Below, piece after piece: positions 25,401 to 35,891 of a stretch of 64,000 bases of DNA; the first letter of the stretch is position 1, and each line of letters begins with the position of its first letter. Source of the stretch: Salticus scenicus. Its lineage: Eukaryota; Arthropoda; Arachnida; Araneae; Salticidae. A program made the position numbers and the translations under genes. The DNA lies in NCBI GenBank assembly GCA_963930645.1, contig OZ005648.1, forward strand, positions 247,047,436 to 247,111,435. The letters run 5' to 3'. Under the pieces are notes generated by a model that saw only the letters and a list, made by a program, of their open reading frames with translations, searched no databases and had not been told where the DNA came from.

Positions 25401-27451
25401 TCTGCATCTGCCATGTACAATTATACCCTTGAATTATTTTGCTTCTTTTAATCCTTGTGACTCCAAATGCATCATCCTGTGAGTAATGTTTGTTTTTTAT
25501 AGTTGTTTTCTGTTTGATTCTCTGATTTCTTGAACTAAATAGTTTATTCCACTTTATTTTTACCTTCAATTAATTTCTTGTACGATAGGGTGCCCGTTAG
25601 CAATTTGCTATTATAGCTGCTAACGAACGAAATCATACATTGGTGCTCAAATCATACATTGGTGCTCAACGGTGAAAAAGTTCACCCCTGACGAGTTTTC
25701 TTCACCATTTTGAACTTTTCCTAATTGAAAAAATATTTTGTTTAAAATACTGTGTTAATTGTTTATTTTCTCATTGCTTGTTTGTATCTTTAGATTTGAG
25801 TTCCATGTCGTTTTTACGCACCGGCAAAATTATTAAAATTGCAACTAACAATCTAGGAATAAATTCATGGTTAGATTGAAGTTAAACGAAATAAAAAATC
25901 CATAAATGAAAAATATAAATCTTTCAATAATCTTTCAATAAAATCTTTCAATCAGTCTCCACAGGTTATTTAAATTTGTTGTAATTTCATTCTTATTGGT
26001 CTATGTGGTGTCAGTAATCTTATATCTGTTGCTTGGCTTTTACTACGATTAATAATTCATTCATATAACAACTATTTTTTTTTGTTTTGTTTAAGAATGA
26101 AAACTAATAATAATAATAATAATCGGCACTTCTACGACAGTTTTCTTGACAATAGCGCGATTCTTAACGTATTAACATATCTTTATTTTCAATTTCACAC
26201 GTATATAAACGTAATATTTTACTACTCTATTTCACAAGAATTTATGAATTTATTTTATCCACCTGTTCTACCTCACCTGCTCTTAAAAAAAAAAAATGTT
26301 TAAAAATTTTAAGGCATGTTTACACGCTCCCCGAGATACCCGCATTCATAATAATCCTCTATTGATGCTGATAATTTCATTTCAATGTAAAAATCTGAAA
26401 GAGAACGAATGGTAGAAATTCCGCCTTAAGGAATAAATTATGATGCCATGAATGAATGTATGATATTTGAATGAATAATACATGAAATATTCTGATTCAG
26501 ATTTAATTATTATTATAATTATTATTAAGATGTTAATTATTATTATAATTATTATTAAGATGTTAATTATTTTGTAATTATTATTAGGATGTTAATTATT
26601 ATTGTAATTACTATTATGCCGGTTACATATAAAAATCGTTTTTAAAACGAACTGCTCCTATAAAATATAACTCTTTTAACGAGCATCATTTTCAAATAAA
26701 AATATAAGTATAATTAACAAACGTAAATTATTTTAAAGTAAATTATTGTTATAATTAAAAATATTACTATAAAGCTGTTGAAATTTCTCACACAAAATTT
26801 GACTAAGTTCGAAGGAAAAATTAACAGACATTTTTCATATGACTGAACAATCCTGCACCGTCATTTTAACTCTATCCAAAACTGACGAGTGTGAAGTGGA
26901 ACACCTGTTCATATTTCCCAAAAGTATTCAATTATTTTTACAACGGAATAACTCTAAAAGGCGGTGTCATAACTTTAAGTAATGAGATATTTGATCATAT
27001 AATAAGACGGGTTTTATGTATGCATGATATGAAATCAATGCAACTAGGATTCATTATTCACGTCGTGTCGTGCGATTTATCAGGCTGAAAATTTTAACGT
27101 CTTTTTTAAAGTCATGTGAGCAGAAAATAAAGGAAACATGTTATTATTTTATGATACAGTTTTGAAACTGTAGAAATCATAGAATCGGGTATTTAGGTCA
27201 AAGCGAAACTAAAATAGTCCGAATTTAGTTAAAAATGTAAATTTAAAAGCCATTCAAAATGCAAACCTGTTAAAATTATTAAAATAGTTGTAAATTTTTA
27301 ATTTTCTGATTTCATTTCATTTTATTTATTTAATTATCATTTACTTTTATTATTACTATTACTATTATTATTATTTATTTATTTATTTATTAATCAAGTT
27401 ATTTTGTAAGCAATAACTCAGGAAAAATAATTTCGTTTGTTGATATAATTT
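22441..27451. other. Gene-free AT-rich stretch with microsatellites
   Basis: It contains TA runs (about 24515-24528, 25190-25210), a poly-G patch (22863-22876) and a minisatellite of about 36-bp period (ATTATTATTAAGATGTTA units, about 26503-26617). There is also a 19-bp direct repeat AATCATACATTGGTGCTCA (about 25632-25670). A 60-codon stop-free stretch at 26798-26980 is the only weak coding candidate and has no recognised similarity. Confidence 0.55.
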
Positions 27452-27996
27452 TCTTTCATTATAATGGGCCGCGGTAGCCCAGTCGGTAGAGCGCCAGCCT
27501 CGTAATTGGAAGATTGCGTGTTCGGTACNNNNNNNNNNNNNNNNNNNNNNNNNNNNNNNNNNNNNNNNNNNNNNNNNNNNNNNNNNNNNNNNNNNNNNNN
27601 NNNNNNNNNNNNNNNNNNNNNNNNNNNNNNNNNNNNNNNNNNNNNNNNNNNNNNNNNNNNNNNNNNNNNNNNNNNNNNNNNNNNNNNNNNNNNNNNNNNN
27701 NNNNNNNNNNNNNNNNNNNNNNNNNNNNTCGAGCCGGCCAAAGACCGTCGTGTACACTAATGGTGGCTGTGCACGTAAAATCTGTCGTGGCCGCAATGTC
27801 CTCCATGTTCCCGTCAAAAATTATACCTCTGGGGGTCACCGAAGCGGGAGAGCCATCCCGTCCGTGGAGGATCAAAATTGTGATGGCATGTCTCCGGACC
27901 ATCTCTAAGGGTGTGTCCCAGACCGTCGCCAATTGCCCATCTGCGCAGCACTAGTGTGACGTAAAACCCAACCATCCTATCCTCTTTCATTATAAT
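27452..27996 (+). mobile_element. Full-length tRNA-headed SINE with 14-bp target duplication, interrupted by the assembly gap
   Basis: The element occupies 27466-27982. It begins with a tRNA-like head, GGGCCGCGGTAGCCCAGTCG then GTAGAGC (A-box type), and GTTCGGTAC where a B-box would lie. It runs through a conserved body to ACGTAAAACCCAACCATCC. TCTTTCATTATAAT stands at 27452-27465 and again at 27983-27996, the signature of LINE-mediated insertion. The 200 Ns (27529-27728) fall inside the element just after the B-box. Other copies lie at 12910-13172, 28174-30890 (split) and 45594-45653 (head only), all in reverse orientation. Confidence 0.9.
27529..27728. other. Assembly gap (200 N)
   Basis: This is a run of exactly 200 N within a SINE. 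Comparison with the SINE copy at 12910-13172 suggests that little or no sequence is really missing: the bases on the two sides of the gap (GTTCGGTAC and TCGAGCCGGCC) are adjacent in that copy. Confidence 0.95.
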
Positions 27997-28173
27997 AGAT
28001 GAGAGTACAGGAACACTTCCCAACAAATTTTAAGCGTGTTCATATTTTCTGTTCGTCTGTCTGTTTGTTCGCCTTTCCATTTCGAAAAATATTTTTAGAA
28101 TTCCGTAGGACCGATATATGCTAGTCAAGTTGTTTAGATATGCAGAACAATCCTTCCCAATAATCCTAGATTG

Positions 28174-28204
28174 GCTGATTGGTTGGGTTTTACGTCGATC
28201 TAGT
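28174..28204 (-). mobile_element. 3' end of a SINE copy, left piece (split by transposon)
   Basis: GGTTGGGTTTTACGTCGATC plus TAGT is the reverse complement of the 3' end of the SINE at 27466-27982. The match resumes at 30796, so this SINE copy was split by the element at 28205-30795. Confidence 0.8.
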
Positions 28205-30795
28205 CGGAACAGGACAATTCCGCCGAGATTTTAATCCCCTATTCCCCTCATAGGACAATTCCGCCGAGAATTTTAACCCCCTTTTTTCACAGAGGACAAC
28301 TCCGCCGCGCCATTTTTCTGAGACGAGAAGAGGGGGTCTGCAGCAGTATTTCCATTTTTGGCGACGCATTGCACTTTGGCGCCACATCGAGCATTATATA
28401 AGAGCCCTTCTCCCTCGCTTTGGAAAGATGAGTAAAAGTAAAATAGATTTTAACCAAATTATGAGTAAAAACTTTTACTCATAAACATGCATTTAATTTA
28501 ATTTTTCATTATTATTATACGTTCTTTTATTTGACAATTATTTAATCGTATTAATAAATTCTGCTATTAATAAATTTATTTCTAATTTTCGTGTAGCATT
28601 TGAATATCATAAAATTCAAGTAAAAATTAACTTAAGAAAAATTTAGATCTTAGTTTAAATTATTCCGATTACATTTACAAAATTATTAAAGGATAAGAAA
28701 TTAAATTTTCTTAACTTAACATAATATTCAAATATATATTACTTAACTTATATTAACTTATATTAAATTTTCTTTACTTATTTTCTTTAATTTAATTTCT
28801 TAATTTTTTTATTCAACAGTGATAAATAACAGTAATAACAACAGTAATAATTCTGTGCGATGAAAATCATCTCCATCTGTATATATCGTGGAAAATAGTT
28901 TTAATATTAATTTTATTAAACAATTTGTATGGAAAAAATGTAGAAGAAAGTTTCATGGTGGTTACAACATACTAGTTGATATTGGAGGAACATTCAGAAG
29001 ATAGTTTTTAGTAACATAGCTGATTTTGTTGGGAAACTGAAAAAAAAAAAAAAAACAGAAAATTTTACCACGAAAAATCTCCCCCCCCCCCCCAAAAAAA
29101 AAAAAATAAATAAATAAATAAATAAAAAAAATAAAATAAATAAAATAAATAAAAAATAAAACCGAGCCCACATATTAATGTATATAGAATTTTATTATGG
29201 TATTCTGGGTCGATGATGGAAGACAGATTATTATGGAACAGAAGATAATTATGGAACAGAAATGTCCGCAAATAACTCGTTTAAATGAACGACTTTTAGT
29301 AATAAGAATTATAAATTGATTATTTTAGTTTCATTGATTATTATTTGCGTAACGATGCATACACCTATGAACGTTTGTATCCATTTACTTTCTTCTTCTG
29401 ATCATTTCAATAGCAAATAATACTGTCTGTATCGAAATAATGTCAACAGTTTAATAATAGTTTGGTATGTTACTCACACGGCTTACCGTACAATTTAATA
29501 CTAGAAATACTAATTGGAATCTAATTGGAATACTAACACGAATCATTTGCTTGATCTCAACGAAAACTTTAGTGCAGCTTTCCTATATGATACAGATTTA
29601 GTATATCGAGTTAGATCTTTCTGCCGTTATTTGTTCTTAGAATATGCTAATAACAGGCACACAGATCAACCGCAAAAACATGATTTTCGGATTCAGGGGA
29701 CTTCACAACGTATAAATATAACAAAAACTCAATTTAAAAAATTTGACCCAAAAACAGTATTTTCTCTACTATCTTTCATGATATCTATTTTATATAGCAA
29801 CTTTGTTGCCGGTATATAGCATAAAAGCTGATATGGTCTTTCCGTAAATAGAGTTAAATTGCAGTACATAGCAGTGTCGTTTTTCGTCCAATATGCATTC
29901 ATAATGAATCAGCATATAGTAATAAATACTTTTCAAAAATAAGTAATCAAGTTTCAGTTAATTAGAATGCATTACGTTTTATATTTAAAAAATAAAAATA
30001 AAATAAATAAATATTTTCCAATTATAGCTGACGTAAATCACTAGAAAAAAAAAATAAATAATTACATCATAAAGAAATGAATAAATAATAATAATAATAA
30101 AAACTAATAAATCAGAAATTAAATCTTTTTTTTTTTTTTAATTTGCCTCCATGTTCAATAGTATTAAATTACGGTTTTGCATTCGTTTAGTCAATAAGCA
30201 TTTCTAACACTCTAAAGGTTGTTGCCTTATAAAATGAAAAATCTGTAGTTGAAAATATAGGGAAGTTACATCTATACAAATTACTGTGCCTATGCTTTTT
30301 ATTGAATTTTAAGAAATTGCAAATTGAACAACTTTCTTCTATAAAAATTTTTAATACAAAAGATTACGGGTATAAAATGAAAAAGTGCATGAAAATAAAG
30401 GTATTTTTGAATGCCTCTTTGAGATTCTAATAAGAGATTTTCTTTTCCCTTAAATTCTCATTAACCATAACTTTCTAACAATGCTACTTTCAATCCTCTA
30501 CCCCCATAATTAATATGTTAAAAACGTACAACAAATTTCATGTTTGCGAATTAATATACAGATTATTACCATTCTTTTGTGTATTTATTTTTAACAAAAG
30601 TTGAATGCCTGAAGTTTTAGCATTCTCGCCAACTTTTATTTCGCCAAAGGTAATGCCTTCCCCCCTCATTCGGCGGAATTGTCCTATCGGGGGAAAACGG
30701 CAGAAAGGAATGCGGCGGAGTTGTCCTGCTAGGGGAAACAGCTGATAAATTTTTCGGCGGGGTTGTCCTATGCTTCGGCGGAGTTGTCCTATGCC
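28205..30795. mobile_element. 2.6-kb TIR transposon inserted in a SINE, 9-bp target duplication
   Basis: The ends are inverted repeats: left CGGAACAGGACAATTCCGCC, right (reverse) GGCATAGGACAACTCCGCCG. The box GGACAAYTCCGCCG is repeated three times in the left end (to about 28306) and four times in the right end (about 30670-30795). CGATCTAGT at 28196-28204 is repeated at 30796-30804, and on either side the sequence continues as one SINE. The 9-bp (or 8-bp) duplication fits Mutator-like or hAT-type transposases. No transposase is recognised inside. A 101-codon frame at 29514-29819 is unremarkable. A piece of the 19609 repeat family sits at 28925-28980. Confidence 0.85.
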
Positions 30796-30895
30796 CGATC
30801 TAGTGCTGCGCAACGGGCAATTGGCGATGATCTGGGACTCACCTGCAGAGGTGGTCCGGAAATATGCCATCACAATTTTGATCGTCCACGTAAGG
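30796..30895 (-). mobile_element. SINE copy, right piece (5'-truncated)
   Basis: CGATCTAGTGCTGCGCAACG, GGGCAATTGGCGATGATCTG and ATGCCATCACAATTTTGATC match the reverse of the SINE body. The match stops near 30893, so this copy lacks its tRNA head, the usual 5' truncation of retroposed copies. CCCAATAA lies just outside both ends (28157 and about 30915), a possible decayed target duplication. Confidence 0.8.
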
Positions 30896-31233
30896 GATAC
30901 CCCCCCACCCCACCCCCAATAACCTTGGAAAATTGAATTTAAATCAGTGTTACTGTAACTCTACTGAATAATTCCTCTACATTTAAACATTTCATTTTCC
31001 CACCCATTTAAAAGGTATTTCTTGTAAGATGAAAGTGCTTTTTAAAAATCTTTATTTATTTTTATTTTATTTATTTATTTATTTTTATCAGGAAGTAAAT
31101 TGTATTTACAAGAGATATTTTTATTCTCTTATTTGTTAAGCTCTTTTATTTACTTTATCATTCCTTAATTTAGCACAATCTATTTTTTAATGCTGCCTTT
31201 TAATTGTGAATATCCTCATTTTTATTTATCTAG

Positions 31234-31327
31234 ATTTTATTAAGTGCATTTTAGAAGAAAATCCTAACAAGTGTCAGACATGCTTACTATGGCTCTAATC
31301 GGCTGTCTACCTGACAATGTGCAACAG
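31234..31327 (+). CDS. Probable upstream exon with apparent 1-base frameshift
   Basis: A good acceptor (TTTATTTATCTAG) precedes 31234, and a donor (CAACAG then GTAATT) follows 31327. From the acceptor one frame reads FIKCILEENPNKCQT and then hits a stop at 31296. The second half reads, in another frame, MLTMALIGCLPDNVQQ (31280-31327), which ends in phase 0 and joins exactly to exon 36567 (AIKSFSIRNGK). Both halves look coding, so a single base seems to be missing between about 31278 and 31296, either a real mutation or an uncorrected sequencing indel. Alternatively the ATG at 31280 is a start codon and the upstream half is non-coding. Confidence 0.6.
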
Positions 31328-31349
31328 GTAATTTACTGCAATTTTCTTA

Positions 31350-31382
<33 letters not shown>

Positions 31383-32645
31383 GTATAATAAAAATTTAAA
31401 TTATTCTTGCTTTTTATGAAATTGAAATTATATGCCAAATTCATTTCGATAAAAATAATAATAATAATAATAATAAAATAAAAATTAATTAAATAGCATT
31501 AAATAATAAAAATTTGGTTTGAAGATCAATTGTATTAACCCGTATTTGTTGTTTAATAAAATTTTCTAACGAATTCAAATTATTTTGTAGCTACTTTTAT
31601 AAATTCAAAAGCCTTATGCGTACATAAAGTGAAGGAAATATTAAAAAAGGCAAAGGAAAATTGTTAAATTTTTATCGTCGTAAACAGCCAAAATCATATG
31701 TAACATTTTTAAACTTTTAGAAAATAGTTTAAGTTAGATAATTTTAACTTTTTTGTTGTTATATATATCGCCCATTCTATGGCGACGGGTATGACATTTT
31801 GATTCATTTTAAAATGTTAAATAACATTTTTTTTTTAAATTTGCTTTTATTTTTTAAGGCAGGATTTGTCAAATAATTTATTTTAAAAATAGTAGAATAA
31901 TATCTCAACTTCCTACAATATATTCTACAGTAACCGTAAAGCAATTCTACTATTTAATTTTATCAAATAAGATATTGTTGTTTTTGTTGTTGTTAGTTTT
32001 ATGACTGGTTTAAAAGTTAAGAAAAATTATACCGTTTTTAAAATGGATTTTAGTTATTAAAACTAAAGAAAAATATTAAGTTATTGTGGGACGGGTGGAA
32101 CATCGTGCATTTGTGATATATTTTCCAACAAATTTTATTTATCACTTTCCAAAAATAATCAAAGGTTTAAATATATAATATTCAGTTAGGCACTTACAGT
32201 GCATATTTTTCGATGACTTCAAATTGATTTTTACATGTTATCTCATCTTTTTCTGTCCAGTGCCAATAAGGGCATTTAGAAACGTGTATTTTATTTATTT
32301 ATTTATTTATTTTCCATGGGAAAGAAGGAAGTAATATAAAAAATTACTTCAGTGTTAGAAGTAAAATGTCTAGAACTGCTTTATTCTAATAAAGAATATT
32401 TTTTATACATTTTCTATATAGAATTAGCTTTAATTTAATGTATAACAAGTTATTATGCATCAAATTTGAGAATCCAACCTCTATATCATCTTTTACGTGG
32501 AATGGTTGATATTTAAAAGATAATATAATACGTAAACACACCAAAACAAAAAAATTTATTACTTATTTATTTATTCATCCATTCATTCATTCGCTTTTGC
32601 AAATTCTATGAGTTCACATCTCAATACATTAAAAAATTACTTTTA

Positions 32646-32685
<40 letters not shown>

Positions 32686-35600
32686 TTGTTTTTCCGAAAA
32701 CTTATAGATATGAAAAGGATTTATATAAACAACAAATATATTCTCATAAACAAAGAAATAAATAATTAAATATTATTGAATAACAACTAATTTTTCTACA
32801 GAAACTTTATAGTATATATTAGGACTGGGCTTTATATCGATGTAAAATCAAATATCGATTTAACGCTAATATCGTTTATTCGATTTAAATATTTCATCTT
32901 CCGTGAAATATCGATGCAGAAACATAAAAAAACGCGAACTTCTGATGCCAGGCTAAATCGATTCAGTAATGCTGGAGTAATGCCAGATGGATATTCATTC
33001 AGTCGGATACCGGTTTAGTGTAAAGCATGCGCAGTCATAAACAGCTAAATCATTAAAATCTTTACTCAATCAAACCGCAAAGAATCAAGAGAGTAGCCGT
33101 TTTGATTTAGTGTTGCGCAAGCGTACTGGGAAGAGAATATCGGTTTAAGACCCGACCCGAGGAAGCATTCTTTCGAATGGATTACGATTTTAGGAACGCA
33201 TGCGTAGTAATGAAATGAAAACCGAGAAATGAGATCTATTCATTCATTCATTCGAAATTCGTTTGATTACTGGAGATTTACTTTATCAATATTAGTATTT
33301 TCTTCGGCTATTTTTATTATAGTTCCTGCTCCTATAATTAAAAAATAAGATACTCCAGTTTCTGTTTATTAGATAAGTGAATAATTAACTATTCTTTATT
33401 AATATTTATTGTAATTAATAATATTCTTTCAATAAATTTATTAATTTCAGTAAAGACTATGACATTGTCATATTGTCAAAAATAAATTAATTCAAACAGT
33501 AGCGTCATCTTAGATATGATTATTCTAACATTTAATTATCTGATTTCTATTTATTTCGAAATCAATTACTTAACAGTATATAGTATGGGTATTAAAAAAT
33601 AATTTTGAATACGGTAAAAGTTGATGCTTTTTTTTTTTTTTTTTGTCTTCAAGTGTACCAAACTGTTTTTCCTTCTATTACTAATTTTCTTTCTTACACT
33701 AAGTCAATTATTAGTCTTTTTGTAATTTGTCTTGATGTAATTTAATCTAACATAAGTAAAAATTTTAAACTTCAATATAAAAAGAAAAAATCTCGTGAAT
33801 TTTGAAAGAAATTGTATTTTAGAAAATTTTAATATTAAGATTTACATTTATTAGGAGATTCAAAGCACTATAGAAATTTAATATCTTGTGTGAAACCATT
33901 TTGTAATTCGTTTGCATTAAGTGGAGAATGTAAATATTTTAATGCATTAAAAAGTAATAAGAAATAATAAAATTCTGAATTTATCAATTAGTTAAAAATT
34001 AAATAAATAAATTGGGGTGCTTCTTGTGTTCTAAAGGTTACTCACGAAATGTCACATCACGAGTCAATGGGAAATATTTCTGTGATAAAAATAATAATTT
34101 CGAGGAAAAAATTTAATTTTGTCAAACTAATATAATTTTTTTATGGTTCATTGTTGATTTTCGCGTTTTTGCATTCTTCTGTAGGTATTCATTACAAGAA
34201 AGTACTTGTAAATTTTTTTATCTTCTGGTTTTCAATGAATTTACACGTTTCGAGAAGTCTAAAGAACGTTTTGACCATTTTTGGAAATTATCCATCTGCT
34301 TGAGTGTGATAAAAAAAAAAAAAAAAAAAAAAAATCCAACGAATTTAGCGCGAAAAATAATGCACAGAATTTCCTAAAAAGTTTTACATACACCTTGATA
34401 TAAATTAGCGCTTATTCGCATTTTGTACACATCAGTATACAAATGGCACTGTCGTCCCGTTTTAGAACATAAGGATGTAATAAATACTTTCCAGTATATG
34501 ATAAATTTTTCTATAAATGTACGAAATAACAGTAAGGAATATTGTGAAACTAAAAAACAATTTTCTGTAATAGTAATAGTCAACTAGGATAAAATTCTTG
34601 AATGTTTGAGAAGATGACTCGAGAAGGATTTATTTAACAAAGCAGTATAAAGAGTACTTATATATATATATATATATATATAGGCATTATTCCTAGCGCT
34701 CGAATACTTTTGCTGCCAACTGTATATGGAGTAAAATTATAAGCAATATCATAAAATGGTTCAACCTTTTTTTTAAGTTTTCTACTTCTTGCGATTGAAT
34801 TTAAGTTGCGCCAAAATTTGGAGCTACCATACATCCACTTACAAGGGAAGTATGAATCAGTAAAATTCCTATTGAAATTAAACTAAGATTAAATTAAAGA
34901 GTGTCGTCGAAAACATGGGATAAAGGGCAAATTTTGTGCAAGAACTCACCCATAGGCCAAGATAAAACCTTAGAAAATTTAATCTCTTTTATCAAAATGC
35001 TCGAAACTTAATTAGTGGGCAAAAAAGTGTGGTACAGTGCCAGATTGTTTGATTTGAGACAAGAAGGTTTTCAGTTCAATCCCTGTCTCGGTCGATTTTT
35101 TTTTTTTTTTTTTTTTTAGTCCTTACGTGTAGGGACTAATCCCTACAGTTGGTAACGCTACATTAAATCGATATATCCTTATATCGGTATTTAAGATGAA
35201 CGCTATATCGATTTAAGAAATGTCAACATCGCCCAGCACTAGTATATATATATAATATTATATCACAGACAGACACAGGAATTTTAAGTTTGGTTTTTAA
35301 TTTGATTATTAAAGCACATAAATTTGATTACATCATTAAGAGCTTACAAAACTTAATTTCGCCAAGAATCAAGGCCCATGTCAATAGGAAAACTTGTTTT
35401 CCTAATTACTCATTATATTTATTTTTTCTTTAATTCCGTTTTCCCCTTCAAAAAATTTACAACCGTTCAATTAATACTCGTTTTCGAAAAATTGATGTTT
35501 CACATTTTATTTTCTAGCTAAAAAATGCAAAAATACATTTACAGTAGAACCTCGATTATCCGAACCTCGATTAACCGAAAGTCTCCGTTAACCGAAGTCG

Positions 35601-35850
35601 GTTTCTTCTTCACCTTTTTTTTTTTTTTTTTTTCACTTTCTACTATCATCCAAAATTTTCTTTTAACAAACATGCATTTTTAAAGTTTTTTATTTTTTCC
35701 CCCACATTCCTTTTGTATGCAAGCCTTTCCAAACTACGAGTGCAGATAAATATTTTAGATGATTATTGATGAATTCTCGATTATACGAAAATTTCGATTA
35801 TCCGAAGTAGGTTCGGTCCCAATTACTTCGGATAATCGAGGTTCTACTGT

Positions 35851-35891
<41 letters not shown>

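Noticed and set aside
27466..27528. A genuine tRNA gene
   Set aside because: The tRNA-like head is followed by a SINE body and flanked by a target duplication. Other copies in the window show the same head and body.
27383..27954. Several frames crossing the N run
   Set aside because: They depend on unknown bases and lie within a SINE.
29514..29819. 101-codon frame inside the 2.6-kb transposon
   Set aside because: No transposase signature or other recognised motif. It is probably a chance frame, although a decayed element gene cannot be excluded.
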